Assembly (NCBI GenBank): GCA_025094145.1
Contig: JALLLS010000002.1
Location: forward strand, 434,001 to 498,000
Direction of reading: 5' to 3'
Source: Spinellus fusiger
Lineage: Eukaryota; Mucoromycota; Mucoromycetes; Mucorales; Phycomycetaceae
Length of the DNA stretch: 64,000 nucleotides
Part shown: piece after piece, positions 55,815-64,000 of the stretch
Numbering within the stretch: position 1 is the stretch's first letter
Layout of the letters: every line of letters starts with the position of its first letter
Translations under genes and position numbers: made by a program
The notes under the pieces: model-generated
What the model was told of the DNA's origin: nothing
The model's database searches: none
What the model saw: the letters and a program-made list of their open reading frames with translations, nothing else

Positions 55815-56287
55815 CCAATACCACTCAGACACTTGGTAAAAACCTGGATTTCTCTTTGTGTCTGGGCCAAAGACTATCCTCCACAGAAAAGAATAAGATC
55901 CAGGGACTCCTGCAAGATTTCTCTAACTGTTTTGATTCCAAACCTACAACAGTTACCTCCTTGGTCTGGCATACAGTTGATACAGAAGGCTCTTGGCCTC
56001 TCTCACAGCCAACCCATTGGGCCTCAGCTACAGAAAACAAGACAATTGATTTACTAATTGATGAAATGCTCCAACAGGGTATTGTCCAACCAAGTAACTC
56101 ACCTTGGGCCTCACCTGTAGTCCTTGTTCCAAAACCTGATGGTTCTGCTTGGTTCTGTATAGACTACCAAAGGCTTAATGTGGTAACTCATAAAGATGTC
56201 TATCCATTACCCCAAATTGATGACACCCTTCATAGCCTAGGAAATGCCAAAGTCTTCTCAACTCTTGACCTCACCTCTAATTATTAG
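55811..56287 (+). pseudogene. Reverse transcriptase N-terminal fragment
   Basis: 158 codons. The recognisable motifs are QGIVQPSNSPWASPVVLVPK, FCIDYQRLNVVTHKDVYPLP and AKVFSTLDLTSNY, the last containing the first catalytic Asp of Ty3-type RT. A TAG ends the frame there, six bases before the next LTR-like sequence. The YxDD motif and everything after it are absent. Confidence 0.85.
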
Positions 56288-56292
56288 CAGGT

Positions 56293-56550
56293 TTGTTGTA
56301 ATCATGAAGACAATGATGGCAGTCACAGACAAATTATTAAGTCATCTTTCTACAATGTAATTCATAGTTAAGACACCACATATTAAAGCCTACTGTACAG
56401 GTCATTATTATCAAGCATCCTAAAACAGTAATAGATTATTCTTAATAACACAGTCACCTGTCTATTTAGTATAAATCAACATGTCAAAATTGTTTTAATA
56501 AAAGTATCTTGTTTTTGAGTCTGATATTCTTTCTTGGAATTTAACAGGCA
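56293..56550 (+). repeat. LTR-like sequence C
   Basis: Starts TGTTGTAATCATGAAGACAA, has TTTAGTATAAATC and AATAAAAGTATCTTG. A closely similar copy lies inverted in the palindrome spacer (59762-59500). The mirror copy in the right arm is at about 62978-62721. Confidence 0.65.
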
Positions 56551-56659
56551 TGAAGAAGAAGTGAGAAGAACAAAGGATTGTTGTGATAGAGTGATGAGGA
56601 GTGATCAAATATAAATTTTAATAAACATAGTCATCACAATAGTTTATTATTGTCCTGTT

Positions 56660-56880
56660 ATAATATATAGATGATAGCAGCTCTTGTTAAGTGTCCAATG
56701 GCACACCAGGTTAAAAGGGGGATTTGTAGTTACAACCAATCAGTGAGATGATACAGAGATGTACTATGGTACTTGTATACATTCAAGCTTTCATAGAGAA
56801 TTCTGGATGTCACAGAACAATACTCATGTTGATCAATTCATAAAGAACCTTTGGGTTGAAGTTGGAACACAACATCTTGA
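56660..56880. repeat. Direct repeat D, first copy
   Basis: Shares long strings with 58836-59033 in the same orientation: TTGTAGTTACAACCAATCAG, GATACAGAGATGTACTATGG, CATAGAGAATTCTGGATGTC. Probably LTR-derived. The mirror lies at about 62391-62611. Confidence 0.6.
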
Positions 56881-57275
56881 ATCTGTATAAACAGACAAGA
56901 TCCTATATGTACATTGTTGTTTCTTTTAATGCTATATTATGTAGCATAGGTGGTCAAATAAAGATAGCTAATGAAAAGTATTATATATTATCTCTCTTCT
57001 TTGTATATACCATCAGTGCATAGCACTGTTCTGACATTTTGTTTAAACAACAAAACCATCTGTGCTAGACACTGTGCTATCAAATAGAGTAATACTATTG
57101 GCTGCACATGTCTTCTCTTTTTGGAACAAACATTATCCTGTGTAGATACACACAGATAATATAATATAATTAATAAGATAAATGCTAATGCAATATATTG
57201 TCTTGGCTTAACATGTTCACTATAAAGAGAACATAAAGACAAGACATGTATGTGCAGTTGTACACTGTAGAATTT

Positions 57276-57813
57276 AGTATAAATAATTAAGTGAATTCAA
57301 TGAATAAACATTATCATCTATCTTTTCTTTTATTCTTCTTCTTTGATCTATGTGGGCTTCAGTCCAAACCAAGAACCACTAGATATTCCACTCTGCACAT
57401 ACCTCTGGGCTTAAAACTATTCTGTGCAAATTGGTAACCAACAAAAATGTTGCCACTATACTAAATGCTATGATTCCATTGGCCAGCACACTTTTCCTTA
57501 TTGGACTCACATGGATTACTTCTTTTGGGTTTATTAAATAATCAAACAAACAGTATGTCTTGGATGAAGTCACACTCACCCTGAGTAGACTGAAGACAAG
57601 ATGTACTTAGTCAATTGTATCATATGTAAATTAGTATAAATAAGCAACTATTTTGAATGAATAAAAAGCATCTTCTATCCTCTCTTTACCTATTTTTCTT
57701 TGATCTATGTGGGCTTCAGTCCAGACCTTGTTATTCTCAGTTTCCTCTTATTGCTGTCTCTACTTTTGGGCTTAGTATTATCCTGTCTAAATTGGTAACC
57801 AACAAAAAAAGAG
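57276..57813. repeat. Two tandem copies of LTR-like repeat E
   Basis: Copies at 57276-57453 and 57634-57813 share TAGTATAAATAA, GAATGAATAAA-type polyadenylation signals, CTTTGATCTATGTGGGCTTC and AATTGGTAACCAACAAAA. The order TATA, AATAAA, then a fixed end is that of LTRs. An open frame across the second copy (57657-57938) probably has no protein role. The same pair occurs mirrored at about 61458-61995. Confidence 0.55.
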
Positions 57814-58275
57814 ATGCCCAGCTAGCTCAGGTTAAAGATTTTTTATTTTTAGGAGTATTTTCACAAGCTAGAAATAGTATAGTGACTCTGACAGACATAT
57901 TAGGGAAGCATATTTTACATATAAGGATAGGAACATAGAATGAAAGGAAAGGAATTGAAATACAGACAAATTACTAAGACTAAGGCTTATTTGAAAGATA
58001 GAAAAGATTGCTTAATTAAGCCCATGAGGGCATCCTTCCACCTGCCAGCACCCCAAGACCAGACCAGCCAAACCAGGAACCACACCAGAAAGAAAATGGC
58101 ATTAAACCCTTTTTGGGCATACAGAACATAAGGACTGCAAGGCAGCAGCTGCATGGGAGGGAAAAGGACAGGACACATGGTTGAAACTGCCAGCCAAGAC
58201 CGCAAAACCAAAGGCAGTCACCCACCTTGCCAGAAAATTAGTAGGGGCTGGGATGCCTGTTTTAGAGCAGAAATT

Positions 58276-58350
58276 GTTCTTCCCTGGGATTTGAACCTGC
58301 AACCTCTGCAATGATTAGCAAATCTTACTACTAACTTGGCCAAGCCAAAC
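58276..58350 (-). other. tRNA-like pseudogene (Ser-like), left arm
   Basis: On the minus strand, TGGCCAAGTTAGTAG fits an A box, GGTTCAAATCC fits a B box, and TTGCTAA sits at the anticodon position of a Ser(GCT)-like tRNA. The anticodon and T stems do not pair well, so it is a pseudogene or a tRNA-derived SINE head. It is divergent from the tRNA-Lys with six bases between them. Confidence 0.4.
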
Positions 58351-58356
58351 ATCCCA

Positions 58357-58429
58357 GCCCGGCTAGCTCAATCGGTAGAGCGTGAGACTCTTAATCTCAA
58401 GGTTGGGGGTTCGACCCCCCCGTTGGGCT
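58357..58429 (+). tRNA. tRNA-Lys (CTT), left arm
   Basis: A complete 73-nt cloverleaf without intron. Acceptor GCCCGGC pairs with GTTGGGC (two G-U), D stem GCTC/GAGC, anticodon stem TGAGA/TCTCA around CTCTTAA (anticodon CTT, reading AAG), and T stem GGGGG/CCCCC around TTCGACC. A T4 run at 58433-58436 fits a Pol III terminator. An exact second copy is at 60842-60914. Confidence 0.95.
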
Positions 58430-58544
58430 TACTTTTCTTTTCTTCTATCATTTTATACTGCTATACTCAATTGAATTTAATAATAAAAATGCATTTTTTT
58501 TTCAAATATTATTTAACCAACACCACATTTGTGAAGAATATAAG

Positions 58545-58830
58545 ACTGAACAAAGATAATTTTTATTAAGTGAAGAGTGGTTTATTATTTATACTTTTTG
58601 TGGGTGCTTATCCTTCAGTGGCATTCTACCTTTTGGTAGTTAATGATTAGTCCATGGCATAGCTTATTGATAGATGCAACCATATGGTTGGTGTAGATGA
58701 TTTATCCTATGGTAGTTTACATAGGTGTAGCTTTATGGTTGGTTCATTGAATAAGCACACCATTATAGAGCCATCTATTATGTCTTCACTTTTAATTGCC
58801 TTTGATAGGTCTTATTTAATCCACTAAGGA
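58545..58830. repeat. LTR-like repeat, uninterrupted copy
   Basis: Matches the split copy at 52080-52715. It is followed directly by direct repeat D (58836-59033). The mirror is at about 60441-60726. Confidence 0.6.
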
Positions 58831-58835
58831 TTTAT

Positions 58836-59033
58836 AGATGAAGGCAGCTCATTAAGTGTCCAATAATAATTTGAGCTTAGAAGGTTGATTTGTAGTTACA
58901 ACCAATCAGTGAGATGATACAGAGATGTACTATGGTACTTGTGTGCACTCAAGCTTTCATAGAGAATTCTGGATGTCACAGCACACTACTCGTGTTGACT
59001 TATTCATAGAGAATCTTTGGATTGAAGTCAGAA
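58836..59033. repeat. Direct repeat D, second copy
   Basis: Partner of 56660-56880. The palindrome arm ends exactly within its last bases (GAAGTCAGAA), so the inversion junction lies at the end of this repeat. Confidence 0.6.
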
Positions 59034-59456
59034 AATGACACTGGTAATCTGGGAATGCTGCTTTAGCTGTTCCCAAATGGCACCTACAGCATGAAAGTCC
59101 TTCTTCACTTGCTCATACTCAAGGAATAGGAGATCTGTCTCAGATACAACTCCTACCCTGTTTGCAACTTTTGTTGTCAGAGCTGCAACTTTAGAGGCCA
59201 AGGCCATGTACAATCTATGTACAATAGTGCTAGCCAAAACCAGACTACTGCACTCATTGTTTGCAGGACACACAACCAAAACCACTGGGGACTCCAACAC
59301 AGATGCAGGGTGCTCCACCATGGACACAGGGGAAGACTCAAAATCCATGCTTTCCAAGAGGAAAGACAGAATAGCAGGGGACACAGGCTGGACACTCTCA
59401 TTGAGCAAAACCTCAGAAAAGGAAGACAAGGGGGAAAGACCAGAGAAGGACAACAT
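59034..59456 (-). pseudogene. Retroelement-associated open frame in palindrome spacer
   Basis: A minus-strand frame of 142 codons starting MLSFSGLSPLSSFSEVLLNE, with Ser/Val/Leu-rich sequence and then a helical part (YEQVKKDFHAVGAIWEQLKQ). It lies just downstream (minus strand) of an LTR-like sequence and is cut by the palindrome junction. It may be the start of a gag gene; no diagnostic motif is visible. Confidence 0.4.
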
Positions 59457-59499
59457 GTTGGTTTGTAATAAAAAAAAGTATCAAAAAGATAGGATTAAA

Positions 59500-59762
59500 A
59501 AAAATGTTAAATTTGAAAGGGAATTAATCAGACTCAAGAACAAGATACTTTTATTAAAACAATTTTGACATGTCTATTTAGTATAAATAGACAGGTGACT
59601 GTGTTATTGAGAATAATCTATTACCATTTTAGGATACTTGATAATAATGGCCTGTACAGTAGACTTTAATATGTGGTGTCTTAACTATGAATTATGTTGT
59701 AGAAAGGAGACAACTTAATAATTGGTCTGTGACTGCTACCATTGTCTTCATGATTACAACAA
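59500..59762 (-). repeat. LTR-like sequence C, spacer copy
   Basis: Read on the minus strand it starts TGTTGTAATCATGAAGACAA and continues almost as 56293-56530 does, through TAATAAAAGTATCTTG. The two copies differ in several bases, unlike the arms. Confidence 0.65.
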
Positions 59763-59769
59763 TCTGCTT

Positions 59770-60165
59770 CTCCAGGCTGGTGTATTGGCTCTCCCTTTCC
59801 TTCTGTTTGTTTATTCTCAAGGCAGACCTGCTAGGGCCCTCACAAGAACATGGAATGGTAGGTCTAGGGGGTAGGTAACCACCTGGGCTTGTTTTAGAGG
59901 TACACCTTCCTTGGGTTAGAATTGAGAAGAATCTCTGGGGGTCAATGCCACAAAGGCTTCAAACTTCTTCAGCATAGTTTCAAAGTTTTCCATTGTGACC
60001 TTTGTGGGTAGTGTGCCTGTGAGTTACCATGCACAGGGACAAGCCTTGCTGAGTGCCATGGCTATATTGTGAGCAGAACTATCAGATGGTGTGATGAGCT
60101 GGTAGAGGTCTTTGGCTTCTTTTGCACAGTTTGTGGCAATGAAAGGAGCAAAATGAGTACCACTG
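59770..60165 (-). pseudogene. gag-like fragment in palindrome spacer
   Basis: The minus strand reads FAPFIATNCAKEAKDLYQLI, then TPSDSSAHNIAMALSKAC, a stop, and MENFETMLKKFEAFVALTPR. The helical, charged composition and its place next to an LTR suggest gag. It is broken by stops. Confidence 0.4.
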
Positions 60166-60167
60166 TC

Positions 60168-60225
60168 TACACACCAGGAGATTTTTGGGATATAAAAGGA
60201 AATATTCTGAGGATAAAATCAAAAT
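60168..60225 (-). mobile_element. Family A end fragment in palindrome spacer
   Basis: TA/CACACCAGGAGATTTTTGGG and the next 40 bases are the reverse complement of the right end of A3 (GATTTTATTCTCAGGATATT...TATATCCCAAAAATCT). Only the end is present; it stops close to the palindrome junction. Confidence 0.65.
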
Positions 60226-60841
60226 GTTCTTGTTGTGTTCTGACTTCAATCCAAAGATTCTCTATGAATAAGTCAACACGAGTAGTGTGCTGTGACATCC
60301 AGAATTCTCTATGAAAGCTTGAGTGCACACAAGTACCATAGTACATCTCTGTATCATCTCACTGATTGGTTGTAACTACAAATCAACCTTCTAAGCTCAA
60401 ATTATTATTGGACACTTAATGAGCTGCCTTCATCTATAAATCCTTAGTGGATTAAATAAGACCTATCAAAGGCAATTAAAAGTGAAGACATAATAGATGG
60501 CTCTATAATGGTGTGCTTATTCAATGAACCAACCATAAAGCTACACCTATGTAAACTACCATAGGATAAATCATCTACACCAACCATATGGTTGCATCTA
60601 TCAATAAGCTATGCCATGGACTAATCATTAACTACCAAAAGGTAGAATGCCACTGAAGGATAAGCACCCACAAAAAGTATAAATAATAAACCACTCTTCA
60701 CTTAATAAAAATTATCTTTGTTCAGTCTTATATTCTTCACAAATGTGGTGTTGGTTAAATAATATTTGAAAAAAAAATGCATTTTTATTATTAAATTCAA
60801 TTGAGTATAGCAGTATAAAATGATAGAAGAAAAGAAAAGTA

Positions 60842-60914
60842 AGCCCAACGGGGGGGTCGAACCCCCAACCTTGAGATTAAGAGTCTCACGCTCTACCGAT
60901 TGAGCTAGCCGGGC
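60842..60914 (-). tRNA. tRNA-Lys (CTT), right arm
   Basis: Exact inverted copy of the tRNA at 58357-58429, with the same cloverleaf and T4 run. Confidence 0.95.
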
Positions 60915-60920
60915 TGGGAT

Positions 60921-60995
60921 GTTTGGCTTGGCCAAGTTAGTAGTAAGATTTGCTAATCATTGCAGAGGTTGCAGGTTCAAATCCCAGGGAAGAAC
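60921..60995 (+). other. tRNA-like pseudogene, right arm
   Basis: Inverted copy of the Ser-like tRNA pseudogene at 58276-58350, again divergent from the tRNA-Lys. Confidence 0.4.
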
Positions 60996-62983
60996 AATTT
61001 CTGCTCTAAAACAGGCATCCCAGCCCCTACTAATTTTCTGGCAAGGTGGGTGACTGCCTTTGGTTTTGCGGTCTTGGCTGGCAGTTTCAACCATGTGTCC
61101 TGTCCTTTTCCCTCCCATGCAGCTGCTGCCTTGCAGTCCTTATGTTCTGTATGCCCAAAAAGGGTTTAATGCCATTTTCTTTCTGGTGTGGTTCCTGGTT
61201 TGGCTGGTCTGGTCTTGGGGTGCTGGCAGGTGGAAGGATGCCCTCATGGGCTTAATTAAGCAATCTTTTCTATCTTTCAAATAAGCCTTAGTCTTAGTAA
61301 TTTGTCTGTATTTCAATTCCTTTCCTTTCATTCTATGTTCCTATCCTTATATGTAAAATATGCTTCCCTAATATGTCTGTCAGAGTCACTATACTATTTC
61401 TAGCTTGTGAAAATACTCCTAAAAATAAAAAATCTTTAACCTGAGCTAGCTGGGCATCTCTTTTTTTGTTGGTTACCAATTTAGACAGGATAATACTAAG
61501 CCCAAAAGTAGAGACAGCAATAAGAGGAAACTGAGAATAACAAGGTCTGGACTGAAGCCCACATAGATCAAAGAAAAATAGGTAAAGAGAGGATAGAAGA
61601 TGCTTTTTATTCATTCAAAATAGTTGCTTATTTATACTAATTTACATATGATACAATTGACTAAGTACATCTTGTCTTCAGTCTACTCAGGGTGAGTGTG
61701 ACTTCATCCAAGACATACTGTTTGTTTGATTATTTAATAAACCCAAAAGAAGTAATCCATGTGAGTCCAATAAGGAAAAGTGTGCTGGCCAATGGAATCA
61801 TAGCATTTAGTATAGTGGCAACATTTTTGTTGGTTACCAATTTGCACAGAATAGTTTTAAGCCCAGAGGTATGTGCAGAGTGGAATATCTAGTGGTTCTT
61901 GGTTTGGACTGAAGCCCACATAGATCAAAGAAGAAGAATAAAAGAAAAGATAGATGATAATGTTTATTCATTGAATTCACTTAATTATTTATACTAAATT
62001 CTACAGTGTACAACTGCACATACATGTCTTGTCTTTATGTTCTCTTTATAGTGAACATGTTAAGCCAAGACAATATATTGCATTAGCATTTATCTTATTA
62101 ATTATATTATATTATCTGTGTGTATCTACACAGGATAATGTTTGTTCCAAAAAGAGAAGACATGTGCAGCCAATAGTATTACTCTATTTGATAGCACAGT
62201 GTCTAGCACAGATGGTTTTGTTGTTTAAACAAAATGTCAGAACAGTGCTATGCACTGATGGTATATACAAAGAAGAGAGATAATATATAATACTTTTCAT
62301 TAGCTATCTTTATTTGACCACCTATGCTACATAATATAGCATTAAAAGAAACAACAATGTACATATAGGATCTTGTCTGTTTATACAGATTCAAGATGTT
62401 GTGTTCCAACTTCAACCCAAAGGTTCTTTATGAATTGATCAACATGAGTATTGTTCTGTGACATCCAGAATTCTCTATGAAAGCTTGAATGTATACAAGT
62501 ACCATAGTACATCTCTGTATCATCTCACTGATTGGTTGTAACTACAAATCCCCCTTTTAACCTGGTGTGCCATTGGACACTTAACAAGAGCTGCTATCAT
62601 CTATATATTATAACAGGACAATAATAAACTATTGTGATGACTATGTTTATTAAAATTTATATTTGATCACTCCTCATCACTCTATCACAACAATCCTTTG
62701 TTCTTCTCACTTCTTCTTCATGCCTGTTAAATTCCAAGAAAGAATATCAGACTCAAAAACAAGATACTTTTATTAAAACAATTTTGACATGTTGATTTAT
62801 ACTAAATAGACAGGTGACTGTGTTATTAAGAATAATCTATTACTGTTTTAGGATGCTTGATAATAATGACCTGTACAGTAGGCTTTAATATGTGGTGTCT
62901 TAACTATGAATTACATTGTAGAAAGATGACTTAATAATTTGTCTGTGACTGCCATCATTGTCTTCATGATTACAACAAACCTG

Positions 62984-63459
62984 CTAATAATTAGAGGTGA
63001 GGTCAAGAGTTGAGAAGACTTTGGCATTTCCTAGGCTATGAAGGGTGTCATCAATTTGGGGTAATGGATAGACATCTTTATGAGTTACCACATTAAGCCT
63101 TTGGTAGTCTATACAGAACCAAGCAGAACCATCAGGTTTTGGAACAAGGACTACAGGTGAGGCCCAAGGTGAGTTACTTGGTTGGACAATACCCTGTTGG
63201 AGCATTTCATCAATTAGTAAATCAATTGTCTTGTTTTCTGTAGCTGAGGCCCAATGGTTGGCTGTGAGAGAGGCCAAGAGCCTTCTGTATCAACTGTATG
63301 CCAGACCAAGGAGGTAACTGTTGTAGGTTTGGAATCAAAACAGTTAGAGAAATCTTGCAGGAGTCCCTGGATCTTATTCTTTTCTGTGGAGGATAGTCTT
63401 TGGCCCAGACACAAAGAGAAATCCAGGTTTTTACCAAGTGTCTGAGTGGTATTGGTCAA
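62984..63459 (-). pseudogene. Reverse transcriptase fragment, right arm
   Basis: Mirror of 55811-56287. A one-base loss in a C run (about 63256-63260) splits the frame that is open in the left arm: the upstream part runs 63459-63214 and the downstream part 63277-62984. Confidence 0.85.
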
Positions 63460-64000
63460 GGCTTAGTTGATTTGTGGTTTGTTAGGATAAATCCTGAGGG
63501 ACAAGGCAAATACTCAAAAATAGCAATACACTGTCCTTTATTTATGTTTTTGGTTTTGGTATCTAAGTTTGTGATCTTCACAGTGGCAATCCCTTTTTGA
63601 TCAAAGTTTACCAAACCAGAGGCAACCAAAACCATTTTTTCCAACATCATGTTGGGTGGAGTAGACACCAGTGCAGCCAAGTTAGGTGGTCCTTGGATGT
63701 CTACATATGCATGATGTTGAGCAGGCAGTTTCAGCAACAACACTACTGTGCAGACAGAGGCAGCCTTTGCTGGTCTTGTGGCTGCTTGGGGAATATACAC
63801 TTTGTGTGTAGTTGTATTTATGAGGGCATTGAGCTTGTGAAGATCAAGGTAACCAAGGATCAGTTGTTGTGAGAGCAACTCAACAACTTGACATTCCAGG
63901 CTAGCAGTGGTATTTCCAATGATGACCTTTAGTATCACTGTGCTGTGTGTTGTGGTTGGTTTGTTATTTGCATTAACAAAGGAGGTGGCATTGGATTGGT
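63456..64000 (-). pseudogene. gag-protease fragment, right arm, cut by window edge
   Basis: Mirror of 55270-55814: the C-terminal part after the retropepsin active site. The DTG motif itself would lie beyond 64000. Confidence 0.8.

Larger units (their letters stand above)
53271..56550 (+). mobile_element. Truncated Ty3/gypsy-like retroelement
   Basis: The left LTR-like sequence starts TGTTGTAATCATGAAGACAA at 53271; a related one starts at 56293. Both have TAGTATAAAT and AATAAA boxes. Between them lie gag, a protease and the first part of reverse transcriptase. The coding region stops right at the second LTR, so the rest of RT, RNase H and integrase are missing. Only the first 55 or so bases of the two LTRs match well, so they may come from different elements. 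Its right half is part of the palindrome's left arm. Confidence 0.65.
55270..59033 (+). repeat. Giant inverted repeat, left arm
   Basis: Every position i from 55270 to 59033 appears as the reverse complement at about 119271 - i (60238-64000). In the spots I compared, the arms are identical except for one C in a run (left 56011-56016, CAACCCATT; right CAACCATT), which shifts the sum to 119270 beyond that point. The arm continues past the window on the right side, so its full length is unknown. It contains retroelement sequence, LTR fragments and a tRNA gene. Confidence 0.92.
60238..64000 (-). repeat. Giant inverted repeat, right arm
   Basis: Reverse complement of 55270-59033; see the left arm. 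It includes mirrored copies of the LTR-like repeats D and E, a tRNA-Lys and the RT and gag-protease fragments. It runs to the window edge without ending. Confidence 0.92.

Noticed and set aside
57987..58311. Minus-strand hydrophobic frames (70-75 codons) and their mirror copies at 60960-61284
   Set aside because: No conserved motif, they overlap each other in several frames and cover the tRNA-like region; likely chance frames in retroelement DNA.
55270..64000. Palindrome as a simple missed-adapter sequencing artefact
   Set aside because: Such artefacts give no unique spacer; here 1.2 kb of unrelated sequence separates the arms. Misassembly of another kind is still possible.

Overview
The window looks like nuclear DNA of an early-diverging filamentous fungus, most likely Mucoromycota (Mucorales-type). 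The reasons are short GT-AG introns (about 40-90 nt), AT-rich intergenic DNA, fungal Rho1-GEF genes with DEP-DH-PH-CNH layout, and a dense load of Tc1/mariner-like, Ty3/gypsy-like, Harbinger-like and Fanzor (TnpB-like) remnants. No species call is possible from sequence reading alone.

Layout. 1-5.4 kb: three minus-strand host genes (a GPS2-like coiled-coil protein, a multi-spanning RING-H2 ubiquitin ligase, a stefin-type cystatin). 6.0-8.5 kb: a TIR element (family A, copy A1) holding a degenerate spliced Fanzor/TnpB-like gene. 9.0-13.1 kb (+) and 18.1-22.4 kb (-): two convergent, intact, divergent paralogues of the Rho1 GEF Rom1/Rom2. Between them lies family A copy A2, split by a Tc1-like insertion with a clean TA duplication. 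22.4-25.4 kb: AT-rich spacer. 25.4-34.7 kb: a transposon cluster (LINE-like endonuclease fragment, Tc1-like elements, a MITE with long inverted repeats, a second Fanzor-like fragment, a DD34E transposon, a Harbinger-like remnant). It contains an intact intronless gene for a protein made of four nearly identical tandem helix-turn-helix domains with no catalytic domain. 36.6-37.8 kb: a C2H2 zinc-finger gene. 40.0-43.9 kb: family A copy A3 and an OTU-protease-like fragment cut by a second Tc1 copy. 44.5-48.5 kb: convergent POP1 (RNase P/MRP) and COPI zeta genes. 50.2-56.6 kb: a Tc1-like pseudogene, LTR fragments and a Ty3-like gag-protease-partial-RT element. 55.27-64.0 kb: a very large inverted repeat (arms at least 3.76 kb, apparently identical but for one base, spacer 1.2 kb) carrying one tRNA-Lys(CTT) per arm. 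It runs off the window.

Host genes fall in four functions: cell-wall/Rho1 signalling (two GEFs), RNA processing (POP1, tRNA-Lys), membrane traffic (COPI zeta) and proteostasis (RING ligase, cystatin). They are separated by repeat-rich stretches. The items most worth a second look are the four-HTH array protein, the Fanzor-like remnants inside the TIR family A (one with a 23-bp perfect inverted repeat spanning its stop codon), and the giant palindrome. Exon joins were made by eye from GT/AG and frame continuity; they need transcript data.
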